NCBI RefSeq assembly: GCF_000964005.1
Contig: NZ_JXYP01000011.1
Location: 62,001 to 126,000, forward strand
Direction: 5' to 3'
Source of the DNA: Williamsia herbipolensis
Lineage (GTDB): Bacteria > Actinomycetota > Actinomycetes > Mycobacteriales > Mycobacteriaceae
DNA: 64,000 nt
A program made the translations under genes and the position numbers. Under the pieces are notes generated by a model that worked only from the letters and a program-made list of their open reading frames with translations, ran no database searches and was not told where the DNA came from. How positions within the stretch are numbered: position 1 is the first letter of the stretch; every line of letters begins with the position of its first letter. Positions 56,805 to 64,000 of the stretch are shown here, one piece after another.

Positions 56805-58408
56805 CGGGAACCTCCCAGCACGGCGTCGAGATAGAGACTGGAGTCGGTCAGCTCGGCCGCGGCATCGTTGGTGAAGTCGAAGATCGGCCCGGCCCACACG
56901 GTCAACGCGACACCGGCGACCACCATCAGCATCGTCGGGACCACCATGCCGATCGGCATGCGTCCCACGTCGGCACGATCACCGAACGCGATGTCACCCT
57001 CTTCTTCGACCAGCGCCGAGGGGCCGGTGTCGGCGAGATCGCCCTCGGGGGCGTCGGCCCGCGGACGCCAGAACGCCTTTGTCCACACCCGCGCCATCAC
57101 GTACAGCGTGAGGAGGCTGGTGACGACCGACCCGGCGACGAGCAGCCACGCCAGCACACTGCCGTCCTGCGTACCCGCCTCGATCAACGCGACCTTGCCG
57201 ATGAACCCCGAGAACGGCGGGATGCCGCCGAGGTTCAGCGCAGGGATGAGGAACAGCCCGGCCAGCAGCGGACTGGCGGCCAGGCCACCGAGGCGACGCA
57301 GCGACGCCGAGCCCGCCTGACGTTCGATGAGACCCACCACAAGGAACAGCGTTGTCTGCACGAGGATGTGGTGCGCGACGTAGTAGATGGCACCGGACAA
57401 CCCGAAGCGTGACGACAGGGCGATGCCGAAGATCATGTAACCGATGTGGCTGACCAGCGTGAACGACAGCAGTCGTTTGATGTCGGCCTGGGCGATGGCA
57501 CCGAAGATGCCGACCAGCATCGTCAACAGACCGGCCACCAGCAGCACCGTGTCCATCGAGCCGCCGGGGAACAGCAGGGTGTGCGCCCGGATGATGGCGT
57601 ACACACCCACCTTCGTGAGCAACCCGGCGAACACCGCGGTCACCGGGGCCGGGGCCGTCGGGTAGGAGTCGGGCAGCCACGTCGACAGCGGGAACACCGC
57701 CGCCTTGATCCCGAACGCCACCAACAACACCGCGTACAGCGCGCCCTTCGTCCCGTCGGGGATGTCCTGCAGCCGGACCGCCATCTGCGCGAGGTTGAGC
57801 GTGCCGGTCGCCGCGTACGCGAAGCCGATACCCGCCAGGAAGATCAGCGACGACACCATCGACACCAACACGTACGACACACCCGCCCGCACGCGGTCGG
57901 CACTCGCGCCGAGGGTGAGCAGCACGAAGCTCGCCGCCAGCAACACCTCGAACGACACGTACAGGTTGAACAGGTCGCCGGCGAGGAACGCGTTGCAGAC
58001 ACCCGCGGTCAGCGCGAGGTAGGTGGGCAGGAAGATCGAGACCGGCTGCTCGGTGGTGCCGTCGCGGATACCCTGCCCGACGGCGTAGAGCACGACGCAC
58101 AGCAGCACCACCGTCGACACCACCAGCATCAGCGCCGAGAGCTGATCGGCGACGAGCGTGATGCCCAACGGGCCGTTCGTGTAGCCCTTGCCGTCCCAAC
58201 CGCCGACGTGCAGCGCGTAGGTGCCGTACTTGTCGGTGAGATACAGCAGCAGACACGAGGCGACGAAGGCCGCGCCGATCGCGGTGACGGCCACGGCACG
58301 CTGGATCCGGGGACTGCGACCCATCACCAGGGTGAGCGCCGCGCCGGCCAGGGGCAGCAGCGTCGGGATGATGGTCAGCGTCGCGAACCAGCTGGTGTCG
58401 ATGGTCAT
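56801..58408 (-). CDS. mnhD: Mrp/Mnh Na+/H+ antiporter subunit D
   Basis: The 535-residue protein has about 14 spans and is homologous to NuoN/NuoM proton-pumping subunits: YVSFEVLLAASFVLLTLGA, FGIKAAVFPLSTWLPDSYPTAPAPVTAVFAGLLTKVGVYA and SFTLVSHIGYMIFGIAL are conserved. A lysine and acidic residues in these helices form the ion path. It starts at ATG 58408, overlapping mnhC. Confidence 0.93.
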   Translation of the reverse strand: MTIDTSWFATLTIIPTLLPLAGAALTLVMGRSPRIQRAVAVTAIGAAFVASCLLLYLTDKYGTYALHVGGWDGKGYTNGPLGITLVADQLSALMLVVSTVVLLCVVLYAVGQGIRDGTTEQPVSIFLPTYLALTAGVCNAFLAGDLFNLYVSFEVLLAASFVLLTLGASADRVRAGVSYVLVSMVSSLIFLAGIGFAYAATGTLNLAQMAVRLQDIPDGTKGALYAVLLVAFGIKAAVFPLSTWLPDSYPTAPAPVTAVFAGLLTKVGVYAIIRAHTLLFPGGSMDTVLLVAGLLTMLVGIFGAIAQADIKRLLSFTLVSHIGYMIFGIALSSRFGLSGAIYYVAHHILVQTTLFLVVGLIERQAGSASLRRLGGLAASPLLAGLFLIPALNLGGIPPFSGFIGKVALIEAGTQDGSVLAWLLVAGSVVTSLLTLYVMARVWTKAFWRPRADAPEGDLADTGPSALVEEEGDIAFGDRADVGRMPIGMVVPTMLMVVAGVALTVWAGPIFDFTNDAAAELTDSSLYLDAVLGGSR

Positions 58409-59109
58409 CGCCGATCACCCGCTTCGGGCGAGCCGTCATCTGTCACACGCGATTCCGGCGAGCCGTCATCTGTCACACGCGATTCTGGCGAGCCGTCATC
58501 TGCCGCATCCGGCGCGATGTCCTCGGCAGCGACACCGGCCAGGTCCGGGTCGTCGGGGATGAGGTCGTCGTTGGAATCGTCGTCGGCCTCGTCCTCGGGC
58601 ATCAGGTCGGCCTCGATGCGCCGACGCTTGCGCTCACGGATCTCCTCTGCCGACAACGGGGTGCCGTCGTCGTCGAACATGTCGCCGGACCGGGTGTCGA
58701 CACCGGTGACGGGGTCGTCGCTGCGGTCACGGTCGGGGGCCTCCGACAGTGACTGCTTCTTCACCTTGAGATCCTCGGGGTCGTCGTCGACCTCGTCGTC
58801 GGTGTTGATCACGAACGACCGGTAGGCGAGGGCCAGCACGAAGGCGGCGATGCCCATCGTGATGACGATCGCGGTGAGCACCATGCCCTGGGCCAGCGGG
58901 TCGGCGTCGGCGGTGCGGCGATCCGACGAGCGCCCGTAGATCGGTGGGTTGCCCTCGCGTCCGGCGATCGTGATGATCAGCAGGTTCAGGCCGTTGCCGA
59001 CGAGCAATAGCCCCAACAACATCCGGATGAGGCTGCGCTCGAGCAGCAGGTAGACACCGCACGCGGCGAGGAGCCCGGCAACGATGAGCAGTCCGAGGTT
59101 GATGGTCAC
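58405..59109 (-). CDS. mnhC: Mrp/Mnh Na+/H+ antiporter subunit C with long acidic repeat tail
   Basis: The first 115 residues are a NuoK-like MnhC: LERSLIRMLLGLLLVGNGLNLLIITIAG and ADPLAQGMVLTAIVITMGIAAFVLAL. They are followed by about 115 extra residues that are rich in Asp and Glu and end in a 10-residue unit repeated about 2.5 times (DDGSPESRVT), encoded by a 30-bp tandem repeat. Standard MrpC is about 115 residues, so the tail is an addition. GTG 59109 overlaps the mnhA stop. Confidence 0.9.
   Translation of the reverse strand: MTINLGLLIVAGLLAACGVYLLLERSLIRMLLGLLLVGNGLNLLIITIAGREGNPPIYGRSSDRRTADADPLAQGMVLTAIVITMGIAAFVLALAYRSFVINTDDEVDDDPEDLKVKKQSLSEAPDRDRSDDPVTGVDTRSGDMFDDDGTPLSAEEIRERKRRRIEADLMPEDEADDDSNDDLIPDDPDLAGVAAEDIAPDAADDGSPESRVTDDGSPESRVTDDGSPEAGDRR
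58427..58502. repeat. 30-bp tandem repeat in the mnhC 3' end
   Basis: Two full copies (58427-58456 and 58457-58486) differing at one base, and a partial third copy (from 58487), encode the repeated DDGSPESRVT units. Copy number could vary by slippage. Confidence 0.85.
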
Positions 59110-62042
59110 GGGCGTGCCCCCATCCCGGTCGCATCGGCCCCGGCCGACGCGCGCGCCGCGGTGGTCGAGGTCTCCTCGATGTCGAGACGCGCGCCGAGAC
59201 TGCGCAACACGTCGAGCACCAGTCCGACGACGATGAGATACACGCCGAGATCGAAGAACAGCGCGGTGACGAGCTTGATGTCGCCGAGGACGGGCAATGT
59301 GAGCTCGATCGTCGCCGACGACAGCGCCGGCGCACCGGCGAACACCGACGCCAACGCCGTACCCACCGACAGCGCCAGGCCCAGCCCGAGGATGCGACCG
59401 GCGTCGACGGGGATGGCCTCGCCGAGCTCGTATCGCCCGCCGGCGAGATAGCGCAGCACCAGCGCCATACCCATGGTGAGGCCGCCCGCGAATCCACCGC
59501 CGGGCGCGTTGTGGCCGGCGAAGAAGAAGTAGATCGAGGCGACGACCATGGTCGGGAAGATCAGCCGCGTCGTCGCCTCCAACACCATCGAGCGATGCCG
59601 CGGATCGCGGAGCTCGCTGCCTCGCAGCCAGGTGGTGCGGGCGGTGGGCATGTCGTCGACGGCGTCGGGATCGGCGCCGTGGAACCGGGCGGCGTCGGCG
59701 ACGCGCGGTGCGGCACCGAACCGACGGTGACGGAACACCATCGACGCGACACCGGTCGCCGCGACCAGCAGCACCGACACCTCGCCGAGGGTGTCCCAGG
59801 CGCGGATGTCGACCAGCAGCACGTTGACCGCGTTGGCGCCGTTGCCCAACTCGTAGGCGGCCTTCGGCAGATCGTCGGCGACCGGGGTGGTGGTGCGCGC
59901 GCCCGCCGCGTAGAGACCGATCACCACCAACAGCGCACCGAACGCGAGACCGATGAGCGCCCGCAGGGGCTTGAACCCGGTGGAGTGCCGCGCCTCGGCC
60001 TCGGCGGGCAGCTTGCGCAAGACCAGCACGAAGATCACCAGGGTCAGCGTCTCGACGAGGAACTGGGTGAGCGCGAGGTCGGGGGCGCCGTAGAAGGCGA
60101 AGATCATGCCGCATCCGTACCCGGTGACGCCGACGACGAGCGCCGCGGCGAGTCGGTTGCGCAGCACCGTGGTGGCGATCGCCGCGGCGACCATGATCCC
60201 GCCGATGACCACCTGGGCGAACGAGTCGAAACCGTTGATGTCGAGGCGGTTTCGCGCGCCGATCAGCAGTGCGACGGTGGGTACCACGATGGTGGTGACC
60301 ATGATGACGCCCTGGGTCAGCGGCAGCGATCCGCGCTGGGTGACGCGGGTCAGCGCCAACGACACCGTGTCGGCGCCGCGCAGTACCGCGTCGTAGATGC
60401 GGTCGGCGTTGCCCAGTGGCGGAGTGTGGAAGCCCAGGCGGCGGCGACGTCGGCGCAGCACCACGAACGTCCCGACACCACCGACGATGACGATCACAGT
60501 CAACAGCAACGGCAGCGTGAACCCGTGCCACAGCGCGAGGTGCTCGAGTTCGTGTCCGTTCGCGGGCAGCGTCCGGGCGTAGGGCTCGAACAGCGACCCG
60601 AGCGGACCCGCGACGAACCCGGCCGCGACGCCGAGCGCGGCGAGGATGCCCGCGGGAGCGATGAACGCGACCGACGGGTGATGCATGCGGGCCACCGCGG
60701 CACTGGGTTCACGGCGGACCTTGCGGCCGAACGCCCCCCAGAGGAATCGGGTGGTGTAGGCCATCGTGAGGATCGACCCGACCACGACCACCGCCGTCGA
60801 CACCGAACCCTGCCAGCCGTCGAACCCGTCGACGTCCAGCAGTGAGGTGAGTGCGGCCTCCTTACCGACGAACCCGAGGGTGATCGGCAATCCCGCCATG
60901 CTCGCCGAGGCGACCGCGGCGATCACCGCCAGTGACGGCGCCGTGCTGCCCAGGCGGGCGAGTTTGCGGACGTCGCGGGTGCCGGTCGAGTGGTCGATGA
61001 CGCCGACGACCATGAACAGCGACGCCTTGAACAGGGCGTGTGCGACGAGCATCGCGACGCCGGCCAGCGCGACGTTCGCGTCGCCGGTGCCGACGAGCAC
61101 CATGAGGAAGCCGAGCTGCGACACCGTGCCGAACGCCAGGATCAGCTTCAGGTCGAACTCGCGCAGCGATCGCCATCCGCCCAGCACCATCGTCAGCATC
61201 CCCAGGCCGACGACCGAGATCTGCCAGGCCATGAGGTCGCCGAACCCGGGGGCGAGCCGCGCCACGAGGAAGATGCCGGCCTTCACCATCGCCGCTGCGT
61301 GCAGGTAGGCGCTGACGGGTGTGGGTGCGGCCATGGCGCCGGGCAGCCAGAAGTGGAACGGGACGATGGCGGATTTGCTGAGCGCGCCGATGAGGACCAA
61401 GACGACCGCGACGGTGACCGCCGTGCCGGTCGGGGGGTTCGCGATCACGTCGGAGAGCAGGTAGCTGCCGGCCCGCTCACCGAGGATGACGATGCCCGCG
61501 AGCATGGCCAGTCCGCCGGCGGTGGTGACCAGCAGGGCCTGGGTGGCGGCACGGCGCGACGTCGCGCGCTGGGCGTAGAAGCCGACCAGCAGGAACGACA
61601 GGACGGTCGTCGCCTCCCAGAAGATGTAGAGCACGATCATGTTGTCGCTGACCACGAGCCCGAACATCGCGCCGGTGAACGCGACCATCTGCGCGCCGAA
61701 CCCCGCCACACGCCGGCGGATCCGGGGTCCCGATGGGTCGCTGTCGTTGTCGAAGTACTCCGCGCAGTAGCAGAGGACGAGTGCGCCGACGCCGAGTACG
61801 AGGATCGACATGATCGCCGAGAGGGTGTCCATCCGCAGATCGATGTCCATCTGCAACGCCGGGACCCAGCGGATCGACTCCAGGCGTGGTGAACCACCGG
61901 CGCGCGGCCACTCGACGATGACCCCGACCATCGCCGCCGCGGGGGCTGCTGCGAGCAGGTAGAAGCCACGGCGGCCGAGCCAGGAGATGATCGCGGGCGC
62001 GGCGAGAGCCGTGAGGACCAGCGCGATCAGGGTCGCGATCAA
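59106..62042 (-). CDS. mnhA: Mrp/Mnh Na+/H+ antiporter subunit A/B fusion
   Basis: The 978-residue protein joins the NuoL-like MrpA (about residues 1-790: EATTVLSFLLVGFYAQR, HFWLPGAMAAPTPVSAYLHAAAMVKAGIFL, TLILAFGTVSQLGF-like) to an MrpB-like C-terminus (STTRLIFPTMVVASIYFFFAGHNAPGGGFAGGL). It is the main ion-translocating subunit and heads the operon. TTG 62042 follows GGAG at 7 nt. The 187 bp to the divergent lipoprotein gene hold the operon promoter; no specific site was recognised. Confidence 0.92.
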   Translation of the reverse strand: MIATLIALVLTALAAPAIISWLGRRGFYLLAAAPAAAMVGVIVEWPRAGGSPRLESIRWVPALQMDIDLRMDTLSAIMSILVLGVGALVLCYCAEYFDNDSDPSGPRIRRRVAGFGAQMVAFTGAMFGLVVSDNMIVLYIFWEATTVLSFLLVGFYAQRATSRRAATQALLVTTAGGLAMLAGIVILGERAGSYLLSDVIANPPTGTAVTVAVVLVLIGALSKSAIVPFHFWLPGAMAAPTPVSAYLHAAAMVKAGIFLVARLAPGFGDLMAWQISVVGLGMLTMVLGGWRSLREFDLKLILAFGTVSQLGFLMVLVGTGDANVALAGVAMLVAHALFKASLFMVVGVIDHSTGTRDVRKLARLGSTAPSLAVIAAVASASMAGLPITLGFVGKEAALTSLLDVDGFDGWQGSVSTAVVVVGSILTMAYTTRFLWGAFGRKVRREPSAAVARMHHPSVAFIAPAGILAALGVAAGFVAGPLGSLFEPYARTLPANGHELEHLALWHGFTLPLLLTVIVIVGGVGTFVVLRRRRRRLGFHTPPLGNADRIYDAVLRGADTVSLALTRVTQRGSLPLTQGVIMVTTIVVPTVALLIGARNRLDINGFDSFAQVVIGGIMVAAAIATTVLRNRLAAALVVGVTGYGCGMIFAFYGAPDLALTQFLVETLTLVIFVLVLRKLPAEAEARHSTGFKPLRALIGLAFGALLVVIGLYAAGARTTTPVADDLPKAAYELGNGANAVNVLLVDIRAWDTLGEVSVLLVAATGVASMVFRHRRFGAAPRVADAARFHGADPDAVDDMPTARTTWLRGSELRDPRHRSMVLEATTRLIFPTMVVASIYFFFAGHNAPGGGFAGGLTMGMALVLRYLAGGRYELGEAIPVDAGRILGLGLALSVGTALASVFAGAPALSSATIELTLPVLGDIKLVTALFFDLGVYLIVVGLVLDVLRSLGARLDIEETSTTAARASAGADATGMGARP

Positions 62043-62235
62043 CAGGCACTCCGTCGTTCGATGGGCGGGGTGTCACGCGACGGCCGATGGTGCTGCTGGG
62101 CGGTCGCGTTCTCCCATCTTACCGGCGGCGCGAGCACCGGTGCCGTTCGGGGGATGCGGCCCGCGATAGGGTTCCAGCGGCGAAGAGGACGGCCGACCGA
62201 CCCGGCGGCACGTGGAGTGAAGGACGTGGTTGCAG

Positions 62236-62697
62236 GTGACAGGCCCGGATCATCGGAGGCGGCGGCGCGGTACGGCGGCGCGGTGGGTGGCGATGGTGAT
62301 GATGCTCGTCGCGGCGGTGCTGCTGGCCGGATGCGGGTCGGGCTCGTCGTCGCAGGCGGACAGTTCCACGGCCGGCGCGCTGCAGTTGCCCGCGGACTTC
62401 CCGCGTGCCGACGTCCCGCTCATCGAGGGCGCGCTGTTGTCCGCGGGCGGCTCCGCCGGCGAGGGCTGGAACCTCACCGTGCAGGGCTCCTCGACCATCA
62501 CCGCCGCACTCGACGCCGGCGTGAAGAAGCTGACCGATGCCGGGTACCGCGAGGTCCAGCGCAGCACCGACGGCGGCAACCAGGTAGTGGTGTTGACCTC
62601 GACACGGTCGTCGACCACCTACACCGTGGAGGTGGGCAGTGTCGCGGGCGCCGCGGGCGGACCGAACTCGGTGTTCTACCAGGTCTCCCGGAGCTGA
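62236..62697 (+). CDS. Small lipoprotein, unknown function
   Basis: The 153-residue protein has an arginine-rich start, a hydrophobic stretch and a lipobox LLAGC (Cys33), then a folded domain of about 110 residues (DAGVKKLTDAGYREVQRS, TTYTVEVGSV). No family was recognised. GTG 62236 is used; TTG 62230 has a better-spaced AAGGA but a rarer codon. It is divergent from the Mrp operon. Confidence 0.65.
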   Translation: MTGPDHRRRRRGTAARWVAMVMMLVAAVLLAGCGSGSSSQADSSTAGALQLPADFPRADVPLIEGALLSAGGSAGEGWNLTVQGSSTITAALDAGVKKLTDAGYREVQRSTDGGNQVVVLTSTRSSTTYTVEVGSVAGAAGGPNSVFYQVSRS

Positions 62698-62846
62698 GCT
62701 CGCGCGCGGCCACAGCGATCTGACAGGGGATGTGAGGTCGCCCAACAGTTCTCGTCGATAGAAACGGTCGTACCCGACGCCGTGTCGGGTATCCGATCGC
62801 GAACGCGCCGATGTGCGCGTCGCCCGACGAGAAGGTGATCTCGACG

Positions 62847-63281
62847 ATGACCAGTCCCTCCGTTGCCCCGACCGTGCACGACGTTCCCCCGCCACCGCAC
62901 CCGGCGATCGCCGCCGAGCGGCCGTCGTTCGGCGCGTCCCTGGGCAGCCGCAGCACCGAGTTCAAGAACGCCCTGATCGCCGGTGGTGTCGGCATCGCCG
63001 TGGCGTTCATGGCCGCCGGTTTCGGCCTCGGCTTCTGGGCCGGTGACTCCGGCTCGTCGACGACCGCACCCCAGCAGGGGTTCTCTCAGCAGGGACCGGG
63101 CCAGATGGGCTCGACCCAGGGTGGTTCGACCCAAGGGGGTTCGACACAGGGGGGTTCGACCCAAGGGGGTCCGACACAGGGCGGTCCGATGGGCGGCATG
63201 ACCCCGGGTGGCCAGATGGGTCAGGGCCAGACAGGTTCGGGCCAGACCGGCACCGGCACCGCGGGCACGACGACGAGCTGA
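62847..63281 (+). CDS. Membrane protein with Gly/Gln/Ser/Thr repeat tail
   Basis: The 144-residue protein has a Pro-rich N-terminus, one membrane span (about residues 41-65) and an extracytoplasmic low-complexity tail with repeated STQGG units, rich in Gln and Gly. No domain is recognised. It converges on pssA. Confidence 0.65.
   Translation: MTSPSVAPTVHDVPPPPHPAIAAERPSFGASLGSRSTEFKNALIAGGVGIAVAFMAAGFGLGFWAGDSGSSTTAPQQGFSQQGPGQMGSTQGGSTQGGSTQGGSTQGGPTQGGPMGGMTPGGQMGQGQTGSGQTGTGTAGTTTS
63109..63187. repeat. 15-bp tandem repeat encoding STQGG units
   Basis: A 15-bp unit (GGTTCGACCCAAGGG with small changes) repeats about five times in the tail of the preceding membrane protein. Alternate copies differ in the same way (CCCAAGG against CACAGGG), suggesting expansion of a 30-bp pair. 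Confidence 0.8.
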
Positions 63282-63287
63282 GACGGG

Positions 63288-64000
63288 TCAGCGCCGCTCG
63301 GGGCGGCGCAGGCCGAGCCGGGCCTGCGACTTCTGCGGCCGACTGCGGTCGATCGCGCGCATGGCCCGGCGTTCGGCGCGGCGCTCCTTGGGTGCCTGAT
63401 CCCACGTGTGCGGACGCGACGCGATCCAGCGTTGGGTGCGCCAGGCGAACGGGATGTGGACCAGATACGCCGCGATCACCAGGAACATCAGCAGATACGG
63501 GAACGTGACGAGCAGTGCCGCACAGATCGCGACCAGGATGAGCAGGCCCACGACCGCGCGCGGCGGGATCGAGTAGGTCTTCAGCGACGCGGTCGGGATA
63601 CGGCTCACCGCCAGCGCGGCGGTCAGCATCATCCAGGTCCCCACGGCGGCGAGCGAGGTCCACCAACCGGTGCCGAACTGCTGCTCGGCGGCCACCGGCA
63701 GCAGCGCGATGAGTGCGGCGGCCGGTGCGGGCACGCCGACGAAGTAGTTCTTGGTGTACTCGGGGACGTCATCGTCGTCGTCGATGATGTTGAACCGCGC
63801 CAACCGGAGCACCACCGCGCACACGAAGATCAGCGCGAGCACCCAGCCGGCGTCCTGCCCACGCAGCAGCAACAGGTACAGCGTGAGTGCCGGGGCCACA
63901 CCGAAGTTGATGGCGTCGGCGAGCGAGTCGAGTTCGGCGCCGATCTTCGTGGTGGCGCCGAGCAGTCGCGCGATGCGTCCGTCGATGCCGTCGAGAAGGG
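63288..64000 (-). CDS. pssA: CDP-diacylglycerol-serine O-phosphatidyltransferase PssA (partial)
   Basis: The frame is open at the right edge, so the N-terminus is missing. It begins inside the CDP-alcohol phosphotransferase motif DG-x2-AR-x8-G-x3-D-x3-D (DGRIARLL then KIGAELDSLAD), which binds CDP-diacylglycerol and metal, and continues with several membrane spans and a basic C-terminal tail. PssA makes phosphatidylserine, the precursor of phosphatidylethanolamine. It matches Rv0436c, with psd expected just beyond the edge. Confidence 0.88.
   Translation of the reverse strand, partial: LLDGIDGRIARLLGATTKIGAELDSLADAINFGVAPALTLYLLLLRGQDAGWVLALIFVCAVVLRLARFNIIDDDDDVPEYTKNYFVGVPAPAAALIALLPVAAEQQFGTGWWTSLAAVGTWMMLTAALAVSRIPTASLKTYSIPPRAVVGLLILVAICAALLVTFPYLLMFLVIAAYLVHIPFAWRTQRWIASRPHTWDQAPKERRAERRAMRAIDRSRPQKSQARLGLRRPERR

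Overview
The window is high-GC actinobacterial chromosome. Gene order and content point to a mycolic-acid-containing member of the Mycobacteriales, most like Gordonia or a close relative; this is inferred from the sequence, not searched. From memory of M. tuberculosis, the housekeeping genes keep the Rv0412c to Rv0436c order: glnX, mutT3, thiE, thiO-thiS-thiG, thiD, thiC, xthA, a GNAT gene, def, a DUF3263 gene, a LytR_C gene, sodC, a YbdK-type ligase and pssA. Several accessory blocks are inserted into this backbone.

Layout. 1-6.9 kb: glnX (cut by the left edge), mutT3, a stand-alone LeuA regulatory-domain protein preceded by an Ile-Leu-Leu-Val leader peptide and alternative hairpins, a DUF222/HNH gene bracketed by a palindromic repeat, then thiE and the TPP-riboswitch operon thiO-thiS-thiG. 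6.9-13.7 kb: a PAS/GGDEF protein, an ABC-2 transporter, thiD, thiC (second TPP riboswitch) and a small GNAT. 13.7-39.3 kb: a large iron-acquisition island. 39.3-48 kb: xthA, small secreted or membrane proteins, fmdB-fmdA (formamide) and eat-eutB-eutC (ethanolamine). 48-55 kb: an ApbE-like protein, then GNAT, def, DUF3263, LytR_C, sodC, YbdK and PucR-type genes. 55.3-62 kb: a six-gene Mrp-type Na+/H+ antiporter operon. 62-64 kb: two small surface proteins and pssA (cut by the right edge).

The iron island is the main point of interest. Four IdeR/DtxR-like boxes precede its transcription units. A salicylate synthase (MbtI-like) and a salicyl-AMP ligase (MbtA-like, with the cysteine typical of salicylate enzymes) supply an aryl cap. 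One NRPS of 1337 aa carries ArCP-Cy-A-PCP and ends in a GNAT acyltransferase domain. Next in the same operon, each overlapping the next by 4 to 11 nt, come an IucA/IucC-family (NIS) synthetase, a penicillin-acylase-family Ntn hydrolase, a fusion of an NRPS condensation domain with a PLP decarboxylase, and a lysine/diamine N-hydroxylase. Elsewhere in the island are an acyl-carrier protein, a WS/DGAT-like acyltransferase, a fatty-acyl-AMP ligase and an acyl-CoA dehydrogenase (a lipid-tail module like MbtL-M-N), a three-gene ABC-2 exporter, a siderophore-interacting reductase and a siderophore-binding lipoprotein. The content suggests a hybrid NRPS/NIS siderophore: a salicyl-oxazoline or -thiazoline joined to an N-hydroxylated diamine, acylated, and condensed further by the NIS enzyme. 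No thioesterase domain is present, so release by the condensation domain onto an amine is likely.

The two long biosynthetic operons converge on a striking non-coding array at 21.82-21.98 kb: eight units at an exact 21-bp period, four in one orientation and four in the other. A second array with the same design but a different sequence and a 19-20 bp period lies at 44.24-44.37 kb.
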